The notes under the pieces: generated by a model | The model's input: only the letters and a program-made list of their open reading frames with translations | Database searches by the model: none | What the model was told of the DNA's origin: nothing | Translations under genes and position numbers: made by a program | Part shown: piece after piece, positions 16,374 to 25,529 of the stretch | Layout of the letters: every line of letters begins with the position of its first letter | How positions within the stretch are numbered: position 1 is the stretch's first letter | Assembly (NCBI GenBank): GCA_024401215.1 | Contig: JAKSLL010000037.1 | Coordinates: 1-33,830 of the forward strand | Reading direction: 5' to 3' | Length of the DNA: 33,830 nt | DNA from: Bacteroidaceae bacterium | GTDB taxonomy: Bacteria; Bacteroidota; Bacteroidia; Bacteroidales; Bacteroidaceae

Positions 16374-16739
16374 TCAACTCTCTCTCAAACTATCCATCAA
16401 TTCTTCGTGAGCAGCAAGGCTATTCATCCACTTGTCTTTGATTTTATCGTCAACAACATCGTCAAGGACCACATACTCAGAATTAAAGATCAGTCTGAAA
16501 TTTTCAAATTCCAGTTCTTCATCAATTATTTTCTTAAGTTCATGCTCGTCATATACGCTACATAGCAATTCCTCCTGCCCAAACAGCATTAATGTGTCGA
16601 TCATAAACATATACCCAACGGTCTCTGAATACAGCTTGATGAAATCGGCGTAGTGAGACAGTTCTCTGAAAGATCTGCTCTGGACAGCCTTCTCTATTTT
16701 CTGCTTCCCTGCAAAGAACTTTTCAACGATTGATTTCAT
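16374..16739 (-). CDS. Hypothetical 121-residue soluble protein
   Basis: Predicted soluble, mostly helical and acidic protein. It starts with a basic helix (MKSIVEKFFAGKQKIEKAVQ), a Tyr/Phe-rich middle (about 28-55) and a strongly acidic second half (ELKKIIDEELEFENFRLIF, VVLDDVVDDKIKDKW). There is no signal peptide or membrane helix. Its start lies 11 bp after the end of the DUF1232 gene, so the two are very likely cotranscribed and may work together. I do not recognise a family. Confidence 0.7.
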   Translation of the reverse strand: MKSIVEKFFAGKQKIEKAVQSRSFRELSHYADFIKLYSETVGYMFMIDTLMLFGQEELLCSVYDEHELKKIIDEELEFENFRLIFNSEYVVLDDVVDDKIKDKWMNSLAAHEELMDSLRES

Positions 16740-16750
16740 GTCATTACGTT

Positions 16751-17143
16751 TTACTTGCCCATAACCATCTTGTACTTCTGCAGCTCATCATGAATCTGTT
16801 TCATAGCCCATAGTATAACTGTGACATCATCGGTAAAACCCATGACAGGTATTGCGTCTGGAATCAAGTCAATAGGACTTACCACATAGATGATTGCCGC
16901 AACGGCGATTGTGAGCTTCACAATAGAATACCCCTTATACCGACCTTTTGCGATGTCTGTGACATAGTCAATCAACAGAGTCAAGTCATCCAACACATCG
17001 GAAAGACCAACTTTCCCCAGAAGAGATTTTGCGTCTTTCACAAGTTCAAGCATCTTAGACGGATTGCCAACATAATCTGCTGCCTTACCAATCCAATCTG
17101 CCTTGAAATTCTTTACTATAAAATTTTTGTCCATATTTTTCAT
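16751..17143 (-). CDS. DUF1232 (YkvA-like) membrane protein
   Basis: Protein of 130 residues. The diagnostic DUF1232 motif is at 84-104: a hydrophobic segment IIYVVSPIDLIPDAIPVMGF followed by TDD. A helical N-terminal half (about 28-68) and a short C-terminal helix surround it. DUF1232 proteins are small membrane proteins of unknown biochemical function, known in Bacillus as YkvA. The ATG at 17143 is preferred: a longer form from a GTG at 17188 would add 15 residues with no similarity to the family. ATG 17134 is also possible. It is the third of five co-directional small genes. Confidence 0.85.
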   Translation of the reverse strand: MKNMDKNFIVKNFKADWIGKAADYVGNPSKMLELVKDAKSLLGKVGLSDVLDDLTLLIDYVTDIAKGRYKGYSIVKLTIAVAAIIYVVSPIDLIPDAIPVMGFTDDVTVILWAMKQIHDELQKYKMVMGK

Positions 17144-17226
17144 TTTTTTTAATAGTAAACAAGTTAATTCAAGCGACCGTATAACCACTCATGTGAAGCT
17201 TGCTAAACTGAGTTGTTAACTGAAAC

Positions 17227-17475
17227 TTAGTCGCCTTTGATCCAGCTAACAATAGCCTTCACCCAATAAAACAGAAGCACTAACGCAAATAAGTAAGCAA
17301 TCCAAAGCAGGCAAGTACAATAAATCGTGATAAAAATATTATCACATTTAATGTACACCCATTCAAAACTTCCTAACTCATCTTGGTAAATACTTAGAGT
17401 AACCAATGTTCGTATAATCTCACCAATGACAAGAAATGCTATGCATCCCAATCCACCAGTATTTTCCTTTTTCAT
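17227..17475 (-). CDS. Small two-helix membrane protein
   Basis: Protein of 82 residues with two predicted membrane helices (about 8-30 and 48-74) joined by a short acidic loop containing SIYQDELGSFEWVYIKCDN. The C-terminus KAIVSWIKGD is basic then acidic. Two cysteines (Cys11, Cys44) lie near the helices, with another at 53. No family recognised. It is 41 bp after the 78-residue gene and 83 bp before the DUF1232 gene, within the same minus-strand run. Confidence 0.65.
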   Translation of the reverse strand: MKKENTGGLGCIAFLVIGEIIRTLVTLSIYQDELGSFEWVYIKCDNIFITIYCTCLLWIAYLFALVLLFYWVKAIVSWIKGD

Positions 17476-17516
17476 AACGATTGCTTTTTTGATTACTATT
17501 CATTTATGCGCTCTGC

Positions 17517-17753
17517 CTACTGCATCATCGTCATATATTGTCGCCGGTCAACCCATGTATCCTTCTCACAGAGCGACAACGCAAAATCCTCCTGAGTGTT
17601 GAAAATCTCAACCCACTCATTTGTCTCGTATTTCTTCTCAAGAGCGAGTATGTCATCCGTAGGATTTTCAAGACGCTTCAACTGACTCAGACTCTTTGAA
17701 ATTTCAACAGCGAAATACTTCCTTCCTTCAAACAAACTTTCTATGTTCATCAT
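17517..17753 (-). CDS. Hypothetical 78-residue soluble protein
   Basis: First gene of the five-gene run. The protein is polar and helical, without signal peptide or membrane segment, and reads like a small alpha-beta domain (MNIESLFEGRKYFAVEISKS, EWVEIFNTQEDFALSLCEKD). Two adjacent ATG codons (17753 and 17750) could serve as start. A TAnnTTTG box and a palindrome lie 14-38 bp upstream, so this is the promoter-proximal gene. No family recognised; a DNA-binding or antitoxin role would be a guess. Confidence 0.6.
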   Translation of the reverse strand: MMNIESLFEGRKYFAVEISKSLSQLKRLENPTDDILALEKKYETNEWVEIFNTQEDFALSLCEKDTWVDRRQYMTMMQ

Positions 17754-17766
17754 ATTATTATTTTAA

Positions 17767-17791
17767 AGTATAATTTTATACTGCAAAAGTA
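17767..17791 (-). promoter_or_regulatory. Promoter box with overlapping palindromic operator
   Basis: Minus strand TACTTTTG (17791-17784) fits TAnnTTTG. Immediately downstream is a 16-bp palindrome at 17767-17782, AGTATAA-TT-TTATACT, with perfectly matching 7-bp arms. It covers the predicted start of transcription (about 17778). A repressor bound there would block the small-gene run. No TTTG -33 box is present, which also fits an activator-dependent or regulated promoter. Confidence 0.55.
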
Positions 17792-17845
17792 CAACCTATC
17801 TCATATAGTTAGATTAAAAAATTAGCAAATACAATAAATAAAATA

Positions 17846-18220
17846 TCATTTTGCATGCGTTTTGTATTGAAATACAAAATACGCGCAACAAAACAAGGCG
17901 TTTGTGAGGTGATGAGAATGAATTTCGTTGTGTACAAAGGCAAAGTCAGCGAACCCTTTTCCTGAAGGCAACTCCCTAATGACATTATAATAGGCAGGAG
18001 CCGTGAAGTATGCCATAGTTACAACACATGACAATGCATTTTCATCGTTATATTTCAACGCAGAAGAATATGTCTCATGTGCAAGCTCTGTATTTTCCGT
18101 CACCTTGCCCTCTTCCTTATCAATTGTAGCCCATAAAAAATTATTACAATTAGCAAGTGTCGCTTCAATCTCCTTCCAATGTCCTGTCTCAAGTTTGGTA
18201 CAGTTAGAAGATTGGGTCAT
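17846..18220 (-). pseudogene. Remnant of DUF1703-type AAA-ATPase/PD-(D/E)XK nuclease
   Basis: The frame encodes residues typical of the C-terminal nuclease half of a large Bacteroidales family (AAA-ATPase-like plus PDDEXK_9). These include AHETYSSALKYNDENALSC, then YYNVIRELPSGKGFADFAF, which contains the conserved Asp of the nuclease fold. Two things are missing: the whole N-terminal ATPase part, and everything after GFADFAF, where the family continues with a 'VELK' catalytic strand. Here the frame runs into unrelated residues and stops. It is therefore a truncated relic of a gene normally over 500 residues long. It is squeezed between the terminator of the giant gene and the promoter of the small-gene run. 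Confidence 0.75.
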
Positions 18221-18230
18221 ATGAAATATA

Positions 18231-18260
18231 AAAGGGAGCATCGATGAAGATGCTCCCTTT
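18231..18260 (-). terminator. 11-bp stem terminator of the giant PL11-like gene
   Basis: AAAGGGAGCAT (18231-18241) pairs perfectly with ATGCTCCCTTT (18250-18260) around an 8-base loop. It lies 40 bp past the stop codon at 18300. Short T runs on both sides allow bidirectional function. Confidence 0.85.
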
Positions 18261-18299
18261 TTCATTGTACTGCTATACGGCTTGTTGCCGCAAGCGATA

Positions 18300-21200
18300 T
18301 TACTTAACGCTGACGAGGATGATGAGGCTTGTGACATCGGAGATGTCGATAGATTTATCATCATTGATATCAGCAGCATTGTAAGTGTCTGTACTCTTTC
18401 CGAGGATGATGCTTACGAGTGCATTCACATCAGCGATATTTACAGAACCGTCATGGTTGACATCACCCTTAGCGAAGAGTGGCTCCTCTGGCTTCTCGCC
18501 GAGATAAGTGAGTTTCATGTTATCCCAGATAGTCCAGTCTGTGCCCTCATGCAAAGTCTTCTTGACACCGATTCTCAAAGTGCCGTCAGTAACCTCGACT
18601 TCAACCTCATTGTTATAGAGACCGAGCTCGAATGCATTCTTTGCCTCAAGCTGTGAGAATGGCATCTTGCCTCCATTAGCAGCAACTGCTTCTTCATCAG
18701 CAATAGACATGAGAGGAGTCTGAGCGTCGTTAGCATAGAGGAAAGAATTGATTTTTTCTGTTCCTGCTGCATGAGCAGCCGCTGCAACATCGTTAGTGTT
18801 TTCTGTTGTGTTGTTGTAGCGATAGAAGCCCTGAGCAGAGAGTTTGTAGATACCATTTGGAAGACCTGTGAGAGTCTGGTAGCTGTCGAAGAGCTGTGAG
18901 TTGCCTCCCCACATCTCAGCATTCATGTTTTGTGCGTATGTAGCATTCTTGCCATCTCCCTTGTTTGGCTTGTTGCCTTCCCACTTGTTAAACTCAGTGT
19001 TGTTGCGGCTGAAGTTAGGGTCAGCAATGAGGAATGTCATGTCAACAGGGGTTTCAGCTGATGCTGCAGATGCGTTTGCTGCAAGCACCTCGCTCTTTGA
19101 AACAATCTTCCACAATGAAGCGTTATTAGCCTCTGTACCGTTGAAGTTGACAATGTTGCCCTCGTTGACAGCAAGGAGTTTGCCATCATTCTTGATTGTG
19201 AAGATGCCGTCGCTCACCATTTCGATTGTGTGGTTGGCAGCTGGCTGATCCATGAATGTGTTGTCGCCAATACCGAGGTAGTGGTTGTCGCCACCATTAG
19301 AGATGTGAGTGTCGATAGTGTAAGTGCCGTCTTCATTCATCTTAAGAGTGAGGAGCTGTCCGTAAGTTGTAGCAGAAGCCTTTGTGCCCCATGCGTTTGC
19401 ACCATTGAGGAAGAGTCCAGACTCTGCATTCATGATGTAGTAGTCGCCGTTAGCAATAACAGGCTCGAAAGGCTCTGGTTCAACAGGCTGCTCTTCTTCC
19501 TTAAGTGGCTCCCAGAATGTGCAGAGAGTCCAGTATGAAGGTTCAGCAGAAGTTTTAGTGCCTGCGAGGTATGCTGTATTGCCGACATTCTGGAGAGTGA
19601 ATCCTTTTCCTTCAACATACTGGAGATTCCAAACAGCACCATTCTGCATGTCTTGTCCATTCTGTTCGTTCAAGCCGAGGTTGAATGTCACACCATCCTC
19701 AGCAGGCTGTGCGTTGAGGTAGCATACTGGGTTGCCCCAGAGATAGTAATTAGACTCTCTATCATATTTGATTGTCTGCAAGAGGTAACCTCCGTCAGTT
19801 TTCTCAAGCTTGTAGTAGTTTGTGGCTGCTTCCTCTGCGAATGCCTTTTCTGCTGTGTCGTACGCCATGTTCTGAGCGTCGCTGCCATACAAAGCTTTGT
19901 TGTCGTTGAGGTTGACGATTGCAAATACATTTGAACCGATCTCTTCGATGCTTGTGAAAATCTTTGTTGGCTCAAGAGGTGTAACTTCCTCTGCAATCTC
20001 TTCTTCCTTCTCGCCGAAGTAAGTGAGGCGGAATGTGTCGAATATTGTCCACTCTTTTACCGCTTCGCCGTTGCGAGTTACACCGATAGTAAGAGTGTTG
20101 TCTGTTACGACGATGTTCTCGATAGTGTTGACGTATGCGCCAGTAGAGAAACATGCAGCAGCCTCAGCCTGTGAGTTAGGGATGAAGTATGCACTTGAGT
20201 TTGTAGCCCAACCGCCTTCGGCAGTATTCTTAGCTTCAGAGAAGACAGACTTCATAGCAACCTTCTTGTCGTTAGCAAAGAGTGAAGGCAGAATTTCTGT
20301 GCCAGCCTCAAATGCACTTGCAGCTGCAGGATCAGTAGCATCGCCTTGGCGGTAGAAGCCTTGCATTGTCAATGTGTAAACACCATTAGGGATGTCGGTG
20401 ATTGTCTGAGATACTGTGTATGTACCTTTGTTCCACACCTCGCCGTTAGTGCTGTTTGTGAGTTCACAATTCTGACCTCTGTCACCACCAATTTGGACGC
20501 CTCCTTCCCATGCTGCATTTGCTATGTCTTCGTTGAGGAAGTCTGGTGCCTTGATATAGACTGTTGCATCAACAGGTGCAGAAATGCTTGCATTTATGAG
20601 CTGCTCTTTGCGTGCCTGTGGTGTTACGAACTTCCATATAGAGCCGAATGTTGGCTCGTCTAAGAACTGAGGAATGAATGAATCTCCGTTATGAGAATAG
20701 TATTTCGTACCGTTGAACAATACAAGACCGTCGTCAGTATCGAGAATTTCCCATTCGCCGCTTTGGTCATTGAAACCATCGCTTGGGCGGAGTGCCTTGT
20801 CGGCGCCCTTAATGCCAGACTTAAGAGTGTACTTCTTTGTGCTCTCGTTGTAAGATATCTTATAGAGGATACCCTCGCTGCCAAGAACAGCCTGAGTGCC
20901 CCAGTGTGCGCCATTAGAAAGATATGAGTCGGCTTCCACATTATATACAAAGTATTCGCCATCTTCGAGACGGAAAGCAGGTTCTTCTGGCTCAGGTTCT
21001 GGCTCTTCAGGTGTTTCGCCTGATGCCTCCTTCTGTGGGTTCTGGACAGTAATCTTTGTGATGTATGAAGATGCGTCGTTATATGTGCCCTTAGTCATAC
21101 AGAATCCAAGATTTCCGTCTGTGAGCATTGTCACGCGATATCCGCCATTGATCTTCTCTACATTCCATGTACCGTCGCCTTCGCCACCTCCTTTGAAGTC

Positions 21201-24200
21201 GATAGGGAACTTGTCAGTATTAGCAATGTTGAATGTAACAACAGCACCTGCATTGAGGTTGAGGACAGCTGCCGAACGAGTAGCGTTGAGCATACCCATA
21301 CCATAACCTTCACGAATGATAGTGCCTTTGCCATTCCATTCGTTAGTGACAGCCTGGAATGCAAACTCATTGCCCATCACAGTAGGTGAAACACACTTGT
21401 AGATGTCCTGATAGCGAGCATTGCCAATCTCCCATGCAGTACCAACTTTCTTATATTGGCCATTGTCGTTGTTAGAAATGACACTCTTGTCAGCATCCCA
21501 GCTTGCAAAGTCATAGACTGTGACTGTTGTGACAGTTGAAGAGAGGCGTTCGAGCTTGATAGCGCCAAAGGCGAACCAGCCTGCTGTGATATTGATAGGG
21601 CATCCAAGCTTGATAGTGAGTGTGCCATTGTCGTTTGCAACATAAGCGTATGCCTCGTTGACATACTTGCCTTCATTAAACTTAACGTTAGCTTCTGCTC
21701 TGCTGTTTGGATTGCTTGTATTAGTATATGCGCTTGCCCAGTCTTTGATCTGTACCTGCTTGCCATCTACTTCCATATAAGCTATTGACATGCGGTTGTC
21801 GGCAAGTGTTGCGCAGTCTGCGTAAGTACCTTGACGATAGAGGGCAGGGAGTGTAACACGGTAGAGACCCTTCTTCAAACCTGTTGCAGTCTGTGTGAGG
21901 TTTACTGTGCCCTGGAACACTTCATATACATTGTTTTCAGCAGCAAGACCAAATGTAGTGTTTGGAATGGCATTTGTACAGTTTTCTTCAACAGTAAGCT
22001 GTGAAAGGTTGCTGTAGTTTTCTACAGTAATGCCAGCCAGTTCTGCAGCTTGTACGGCAGCCTGCTCTGTGCGGTTAGCGATGATAGCATTGCGCTCAGC
22101 TACAGTGACGAGCTTCCAGTAGCTGTTGCGAAGGTCAGGAGTGTTGACTGCGCTTGAGTTGTTAGCTACACGATAGAGCTCTTTTGTGTTGATGTACATA
22201 TTGCCATCATCAGCAGCATTGGTGTTGTTGTGGAATGTGAATGTGTTCTCCATTCCGCTAACAGGTGCGAGGAGGTATTTTGTTGCATTCTCAGCTGTGC
22301 TGTTAGCTTCTGTCCAGTACATGCCAGAGTAGTATCTGCTGTTGTCTGCCTGCATGAGTGAGTATGTAGAGCCAGAAGACTGGAATACCATTGGCACACC
22401 GAAGTTGTCAACCTGAGCGTTGTTGCCGTTGCGGCTGAGGAACTTGTCCTGAAGTTCATTATATACATAGAAAATCTTGCCGCCGATGTTGAGAGGGTCG
22501 CCAGAGTTGTCAGAAACCTTTGAGTTGCCGATGTGGAGATAATACTTGCCACCATTAGCAAAAACCTGAGCAACACTTCCAGACTTGCCATTAGGTGTCT
22601 CAACTACGATGTCGCCGAGAGAGCCTGAGCCAAGTGTGCCGAAATCACCAAGCAGGTAATCGCCAGCAGCAAGGGCGCCATTTGAATGGATTTCAAATAC
22701 AGGTGCAGAATAACGTGGACCATACTGCCAGTTGCGCTTGCGGATGTCAATGATGCCTGTGATGTCGAGTTTGTCACCATTAGCATTGTTTGCGCCATTG
22801 AAGTCGAATACGATACGAGAACCCTCTTTAATGCTGAGGTTGCCGACTTTCATGTGAGCATAACCATTGTCAGTAATCAAAGGAGTTGATATTGCCTGAC
22901 TTGTGATGTAAAGAGCTGAGCCATATTCCATTTCGATGGACTTATACTCGCTTTCCTGAGCATCCAGGCTGTTTCCAAGGAAGAGCTCTGTGTGTATGTT
23001 TGCCCAAATTGGACTATAAAGCACGCTACCATTACAGATGAGTGCGCCATCCCACACATCAGTCTTTCCTGAATGGGTGTGATTGCCATAAGAGAAATGA
23101 GTAGCAGAAGCACCCTGCTTACAGATGTTTGTTGTTCCTGTGAATGGTTCACCTGTGAAACGAACGCGGTCCCAGGTGTGCTTTGTCTCTTTGTATGCCA
23201 CCTGATCTCCACCTTCGATAGTTGTGCGTGAATTGATGAAGAGGGTAGAAGGACAAGCATTTGCATTCACCTTGATAGAGCGTTCCTGACCTTCGCCGTA
23301 TGTCATGATAAGCACATCCTTACCACCGATGAGCGAACCACGAAGTTCACCGTTATAGTCTGCACTTCTTCCTGTCCAAGTGAGTGGAGGAGGAGCTTGA
23401 GTCAATCCTTCAAGTTCACCTACGAAGAAGCTTGGATGAGGAGGCTGGTTGTAACCTTCTGTCTGCCAAACCATTGCCTGACGATACTGGTGGTCGTACC
23501 AGAGGGATGGCATACGGTTGGTAGTTGGGGTTACAGTAGTATATACACGAAGGAAGCGGTTGTCGGAAGAACGCATCACGATTTCTTCGCGCCAGTCACC
23601 GAGGATATCGCCTGTAGCACAAGGGTTCTTCTTTGTGCCGTTGATGTTCGTCGTTTCATAGTTACCATGACCAGTATCAAAGATACGACCTCCCCATTTA
23701 TCCACAAACAGATATCCTTCAGATGCACCAGGACCGTTGATTGTCTCCGATAGGAGGTCTCCGTCCCAATAGATGCGGAAGTTGAGAGCGATAGGATTTG
23801 GGGTGTTGGCATTCCAGTTATTAGCTAATCCGTTGATGTAAGTCGGAGCTGTAGGATTAGGCTGCACATAACTTAGAGGGATAATTCCTGATGAAGTAGA
23901 AGCTCCCTGTCCGCCAGGGTAATCGTTTGTGAAGTTTCCTGCCATAGCTCGTCCATCATCTCCACCAGCAGTGGTGCGGGCGTAAATCTCACATGTGGCA
24001 GCATTGCGGAAGTTGTTGCCAGGGCGCTCTTCATTACAAGCAAACGTCTCCAAACCTTTGCGGTATGGGTCTAAGTCACCTGTGTGTGATGCGTCACCAT
24101 GACCAAGTCCTGTAGAAGACATGCCATGAAGACTTGTGTCACCAGTGTGGAAATCAAGAACCATCGAACCATATATGATTTCATCGCTTCCATCAAGATC

Positions 24201-25328
24201 AACATCTGCTATTGAGAAGTTGTGGTTACCCTGGCCATACCAACCTGCATTGTTGTAACTGTGCCAAGTGCTTCCAACCTTGTACAGTTTATTAGTGCTC
24301 TTGTTCACTCTATAAGTACAAGCATCAATCTTTGTGTAAATACCACGACCAAGGAAGATGTATGGGTTGATACCATCAAGATATGGGGCTCCCATAAAGT
24401 ATTTGCTTGAACGGTGTCCGTAGCCATCTCCCCAATCAGAAGCTTTACCACGAGGGAGAGGATAGCTGATGACATCGTATGCTTTTCCTGTACGGCCATC
24501 GATGTACATAAGCCACTCCTCACCAGCATTTGTGAATGTCGCGTTTGCTGAGTGGCTAATACCGCCTCGGATATTCTCAGATGCATTACCAATCACACGA
24601 GTTGTACCATCGCTGTGGTGAAGCACCGTATTCGCTCCACCACGATAGAGCACTTCGCAGGCACCATCTTCGTTCCAGTCGAATGCTACGGCATCCCACT
24701 GCTCGTCAGCACCATAACAGATGTTTGGACCACAGTCTATCCACCACAATCTGCCGTAGTTGATAGAAGATGCATAGCATTCTATGTGTGCAAAGTATAA
24801 GCCATTGTTAGTTGGAAACAAACTGTTTGCATCCCACATGTTTTTACGCTTAACAATGAAGTCAATTTTTCCGTCACCGTCCACATCACCTAATGCGACA
24901 TCATTGATAGCATAGTCTCCCTGATCAATCACTTTACCGCTTGAGTGCTTCCAGATGGTAACTCCATTACTAGCCTGTACGTTAGCCATTGGGATTTCAA
25001 GATACTGCTTAGCCCAAGTGGCAGATGCTGCGCATTGAGCTCCTACTACACCATTTTTTACTGGTGCAACGGTATATGTGCTTGAAGTGTTTCCTCCTGT
25101 ATCTGAATAGTTAGATGCAAGAAGATTTTGGGCTATTAGTGACCCATTGCGATAAAGATTGTAAGTGACGCCATAGTATTCGTCAGCTTGAACTCGCCAG
25201 CTTACAAACACACCTGAATTTGTCTTCACTGCCACCAGACCGCGATCAAGAGGGTCAGTCTTGCGCTGTGCCGATGCCGTGATTACACTTACCACAGCAA
25301 TGAGTAAGCATAATAGGATTCGTCTCAT
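18300..25328 (-). CDS. Giant secreted PL11-like rhamnogalacturonan lyase with dockerin
   Basis: Exported protein of 2342 residues. Order: signal peptide (1-20); PL11-like lyase (about 23-645); a beta-rich module (646-945); repeat module 1 (946-1262); a further beta module (1266-1432); a Pro/Glu linker (1437-1450); repeat module 2 (1452-1773); a single unit (1785-1940); a second Pro/Glu linker (1944-1956); repeat module 3 (1957-2277); a dockerin-like domain (2285-2342). The lyase part shows the Ca-binding FG-GAP-type motifs GDVDGDGKIDFIVKRK and DVDLDGSDEIIYG, plus GLGHGDASH, ILGDWREEIVM and GYNQPPHPSFF. PL11 cleaves the rhamnogalacturonan-I backbone of pectin. The KTAPG-type segment of typical members is replaced (VLYRGGAN), so activity may differ. 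There is no T9SS sorting tail. Confidence 0.88.
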   Translation of the reverse strand: MRRILLCLLIAVVSVITASAQRKTDPLDRGLVAVKTNSGVFVSWRVQADEYYGVTYNLYRNGSLIAQNLLASNYSDTGGNTSSTYTVAPVKNGVVGAQCAASATWAKQYLEIPMANVQASNGVTIWKHSSGKVIDQGDYAINDVALGDVDGDGKIDFIVKRKNMWDANSLFPTNNGLYFAHIECYASSINYGRLWWIDCGPNICYGADEQWDAVAFDWNEDGACEVLYRGGANTVLHHSDGTTRVIGNASENIRGGISHSANATFTNAGEEWLMYIDGRTGKAYDVISYPLPRGKASDWGDGYGHRSSKYFMGAPYLDGINPYIFLGRGIYTKIDACTYRVNKSTNKLYKVGSTWHSYNNAGWYGQGNHNFSIADVDLDGSDEIIYGSMVLDFHTGDTSLHGMSSTGLGHGDASHTGDLDPYRKGLETFACNEERPGNNFRNAATCEIYARTTAGGDDGRAMAGNFTNDYPGGQGASTSSGIIPLSYVQPNPTAPTYINGLANNWNANTPNPIALNFRIYWDGDLLSETINGPGASEGYLFVDKWGGRIFDTGHGNYETTNINGTKKNPCATGDILGDWREEIVMRSSDNRFLRVYTTVTPTTNRMPSLWYDHQYRQAMVWQTEGYNQPPHPSFFVGELEGLTQAPPPLTWTGRSADYNGELRGSLIGGKDVLIMTYGEGQERSIKVNANACPSTLFINSRTTIEGGDQVAYKETKHTWDRVRFTGEPFTGTTNICKQGASATHFSYGNHTHSGKTDVWDGALICNGSVLYSPIWANIHTELFLGNSLDAQESEYKSIEMEYGSALYITSQAISTPLITDNGYAHMKVGNLSIKEGSRIVFDFNGANNANGDKLDITGIIDIRKRNWQYGPRYSAPVFEIHSNGALAAGDYLLGDFGTLGSGSLGDIVVETPNGKSGSVAQVFANGGKYYLHIGNSKVSDNSGDPLNIGGKIFYVYNELQDKFLSRNGNNAQVDNFGVPMVFQSSGSTYSLMQADNSRYYSGMYWTEANSTAENATKYLLAPVSGMENTFTFHNNTNAADDGNMYINTKELYRVANNSSAVNTPDLRNSYWKLVTVAERNAIIANRTEQAAVQAAELAGITVENYSNLSQLTVEENCTNAIPNTTFGLAAENNVYEVFQGTVNLTQTATGLKKGLYRVTLPALYRQGTYADCATLADNRMSIAYMEVDGKQVQIKDWASAYTNTSNPNSRAEANVKFNEGKYVNEAYAYVANDNGTLTIKLGCPINITAGWFAFGAIKLERLSSTVTTVTVYDFASWDADKSVISNNDNGQYKKVGTAWEIGNARYQDIYKCVSPTVMGNEFAFQAVTNEWNGKGTIIREGYGMGMLNATRSAAVLNLNAGAVVTFNIANTDKFPIDFKGGGEGDGTWNVEKINGGYRVTMLTDGNLGFCMTKGTYNDASSYITKITVQNPQKEASGETPEEPEPEPEEPAFRLEDGEYFVYNVEADSYLSNGAHWGTQAVLGSEGILYKISYNESTKKYTLKSGIKGADKALRPSDGFNDQSGEWEILDTDDGLVLFNGTKYYSHNGDSFIPQFLDEPTFGSIWKFVTPQARKEQLINASISAPVDATVYIKAPDFLNEDIANAAWEGGVQIGGDRGQNCELTNSTNGEVWNKGTYTVSQTITDIPNGVYTLTMQGFYRQGDATDPAAASAFEAGTEILPSLFANDKKVAMKSVFSEAKNTAEGGWATNSSAYFIPNSQAEAAACFSTGAYVNTIENIVVTDNTLTIGVTRNGEAVKEWTIFDTFRLTYFGEKEEEIAEEVTPLEPTKIFTSIEEIGSNVFAIVNLNDNKALYGSDAQNMAYDTAEKAFAEEAATNYYKLEKTDGGYLLQTIKYDRESNYYLWGNPVCYLNAQPAEDGVTFNLGLNEQNGQDMQNGAVWNLQYVEGKGFTLQNVGNTAYLAGTKTSAEPSYWTLCTFWEPLKEEEQPVEPEPFEPVIANGDYYIMNAESGLFLNGANAWGTKASATTYGQLLTLKMNEDGTYTIDTHISNGGDNHYLGIGDNTFMDQPAANHTIEMVSDGIFTIKNDGKLLAVNEGNIVNFNGTEANNASLWKIVSKSEVLAANASAASAETPVDMTFLIADPNFSRNNTEFNKWEGNKPNKGDGKNATYAQNMNAEMWGGNSQLFDSYQTLTGLPNGIYKLSAQGFYRYNNTTENTNDVAAAAHAAGTEKINSFLYANDAQTPLMSIADEEAVAANGGKMPFSQLEAKNAFELGLYNNEVEVEVTDGTLRIGVKKTLHEGTDWTIWDNMKLTYLGEKPEEPLFAKGDVNHDGSVNIADVNALVSIILGKSTDTYNAADINDDKSIDISDVTSLIILVSVK
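18303..18476 (-). other. Dockerin-like double EF-hand domain at C-terminus
   Basis: Residues 2285-2342 contain two 12-residue calcium loops in EF-hand order. The first is DVNHDGSVNIAD (2289-2300), followed by a helix. The second is DINDDKSIDISD (2320-2331). This is the type I dockerin pattern. No cohesin is encoded in the window, so its binding partner is unknown. Confidence 0.8.
18498..22493 (-). repeat. Three copies of a ~320-residue non-catalytic module
   Basis: Residues 946-1262, 1452-1773 and 1957-2277 of the giant protein share an order of parts. First comes a tyrosine-rich 'YxxxN...FL...' domain with a trailing W-K-(L/F/I)-V segment. A beta-sandwich-like domain follows, with G-(V/I/L)-Y-x-(L/V), (G/A)-(F/L)-Y-R, a small-residue-rich loop and a closing LTY-(F/L)-GEK in copies 2 and 3. 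Copies 2 and 3 are closest; copy 1 is more diverged. Carbohydrate binding is likely but unproven. Confidence 0.65.
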
Positions 25329-25529
25329 AAGAAATAGTTGTTAGTTGTTATTAGTAAAAGTAATTATTATCAAAGTGATAAATCTGTCACTGAACATTTT
25401 TAACTCCTTTTCTGTTATATAAATATATGTGTAAAGAGTTTTTGTTCAAAGACAGTAATACAATATAATCGTTGAGGAAAAATATCGATGTTATCTACTG
25501 ATTGTTAGTTGTTAGTTACTTCTCGGTTG

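Noticed and set aside
18221-18379. Upstream extension of the nuclease remnant into the giant gene
   Set aside because: The extra residues are antisense-like low-complexity text across a terminator; similarity to the family begins only after 18220.
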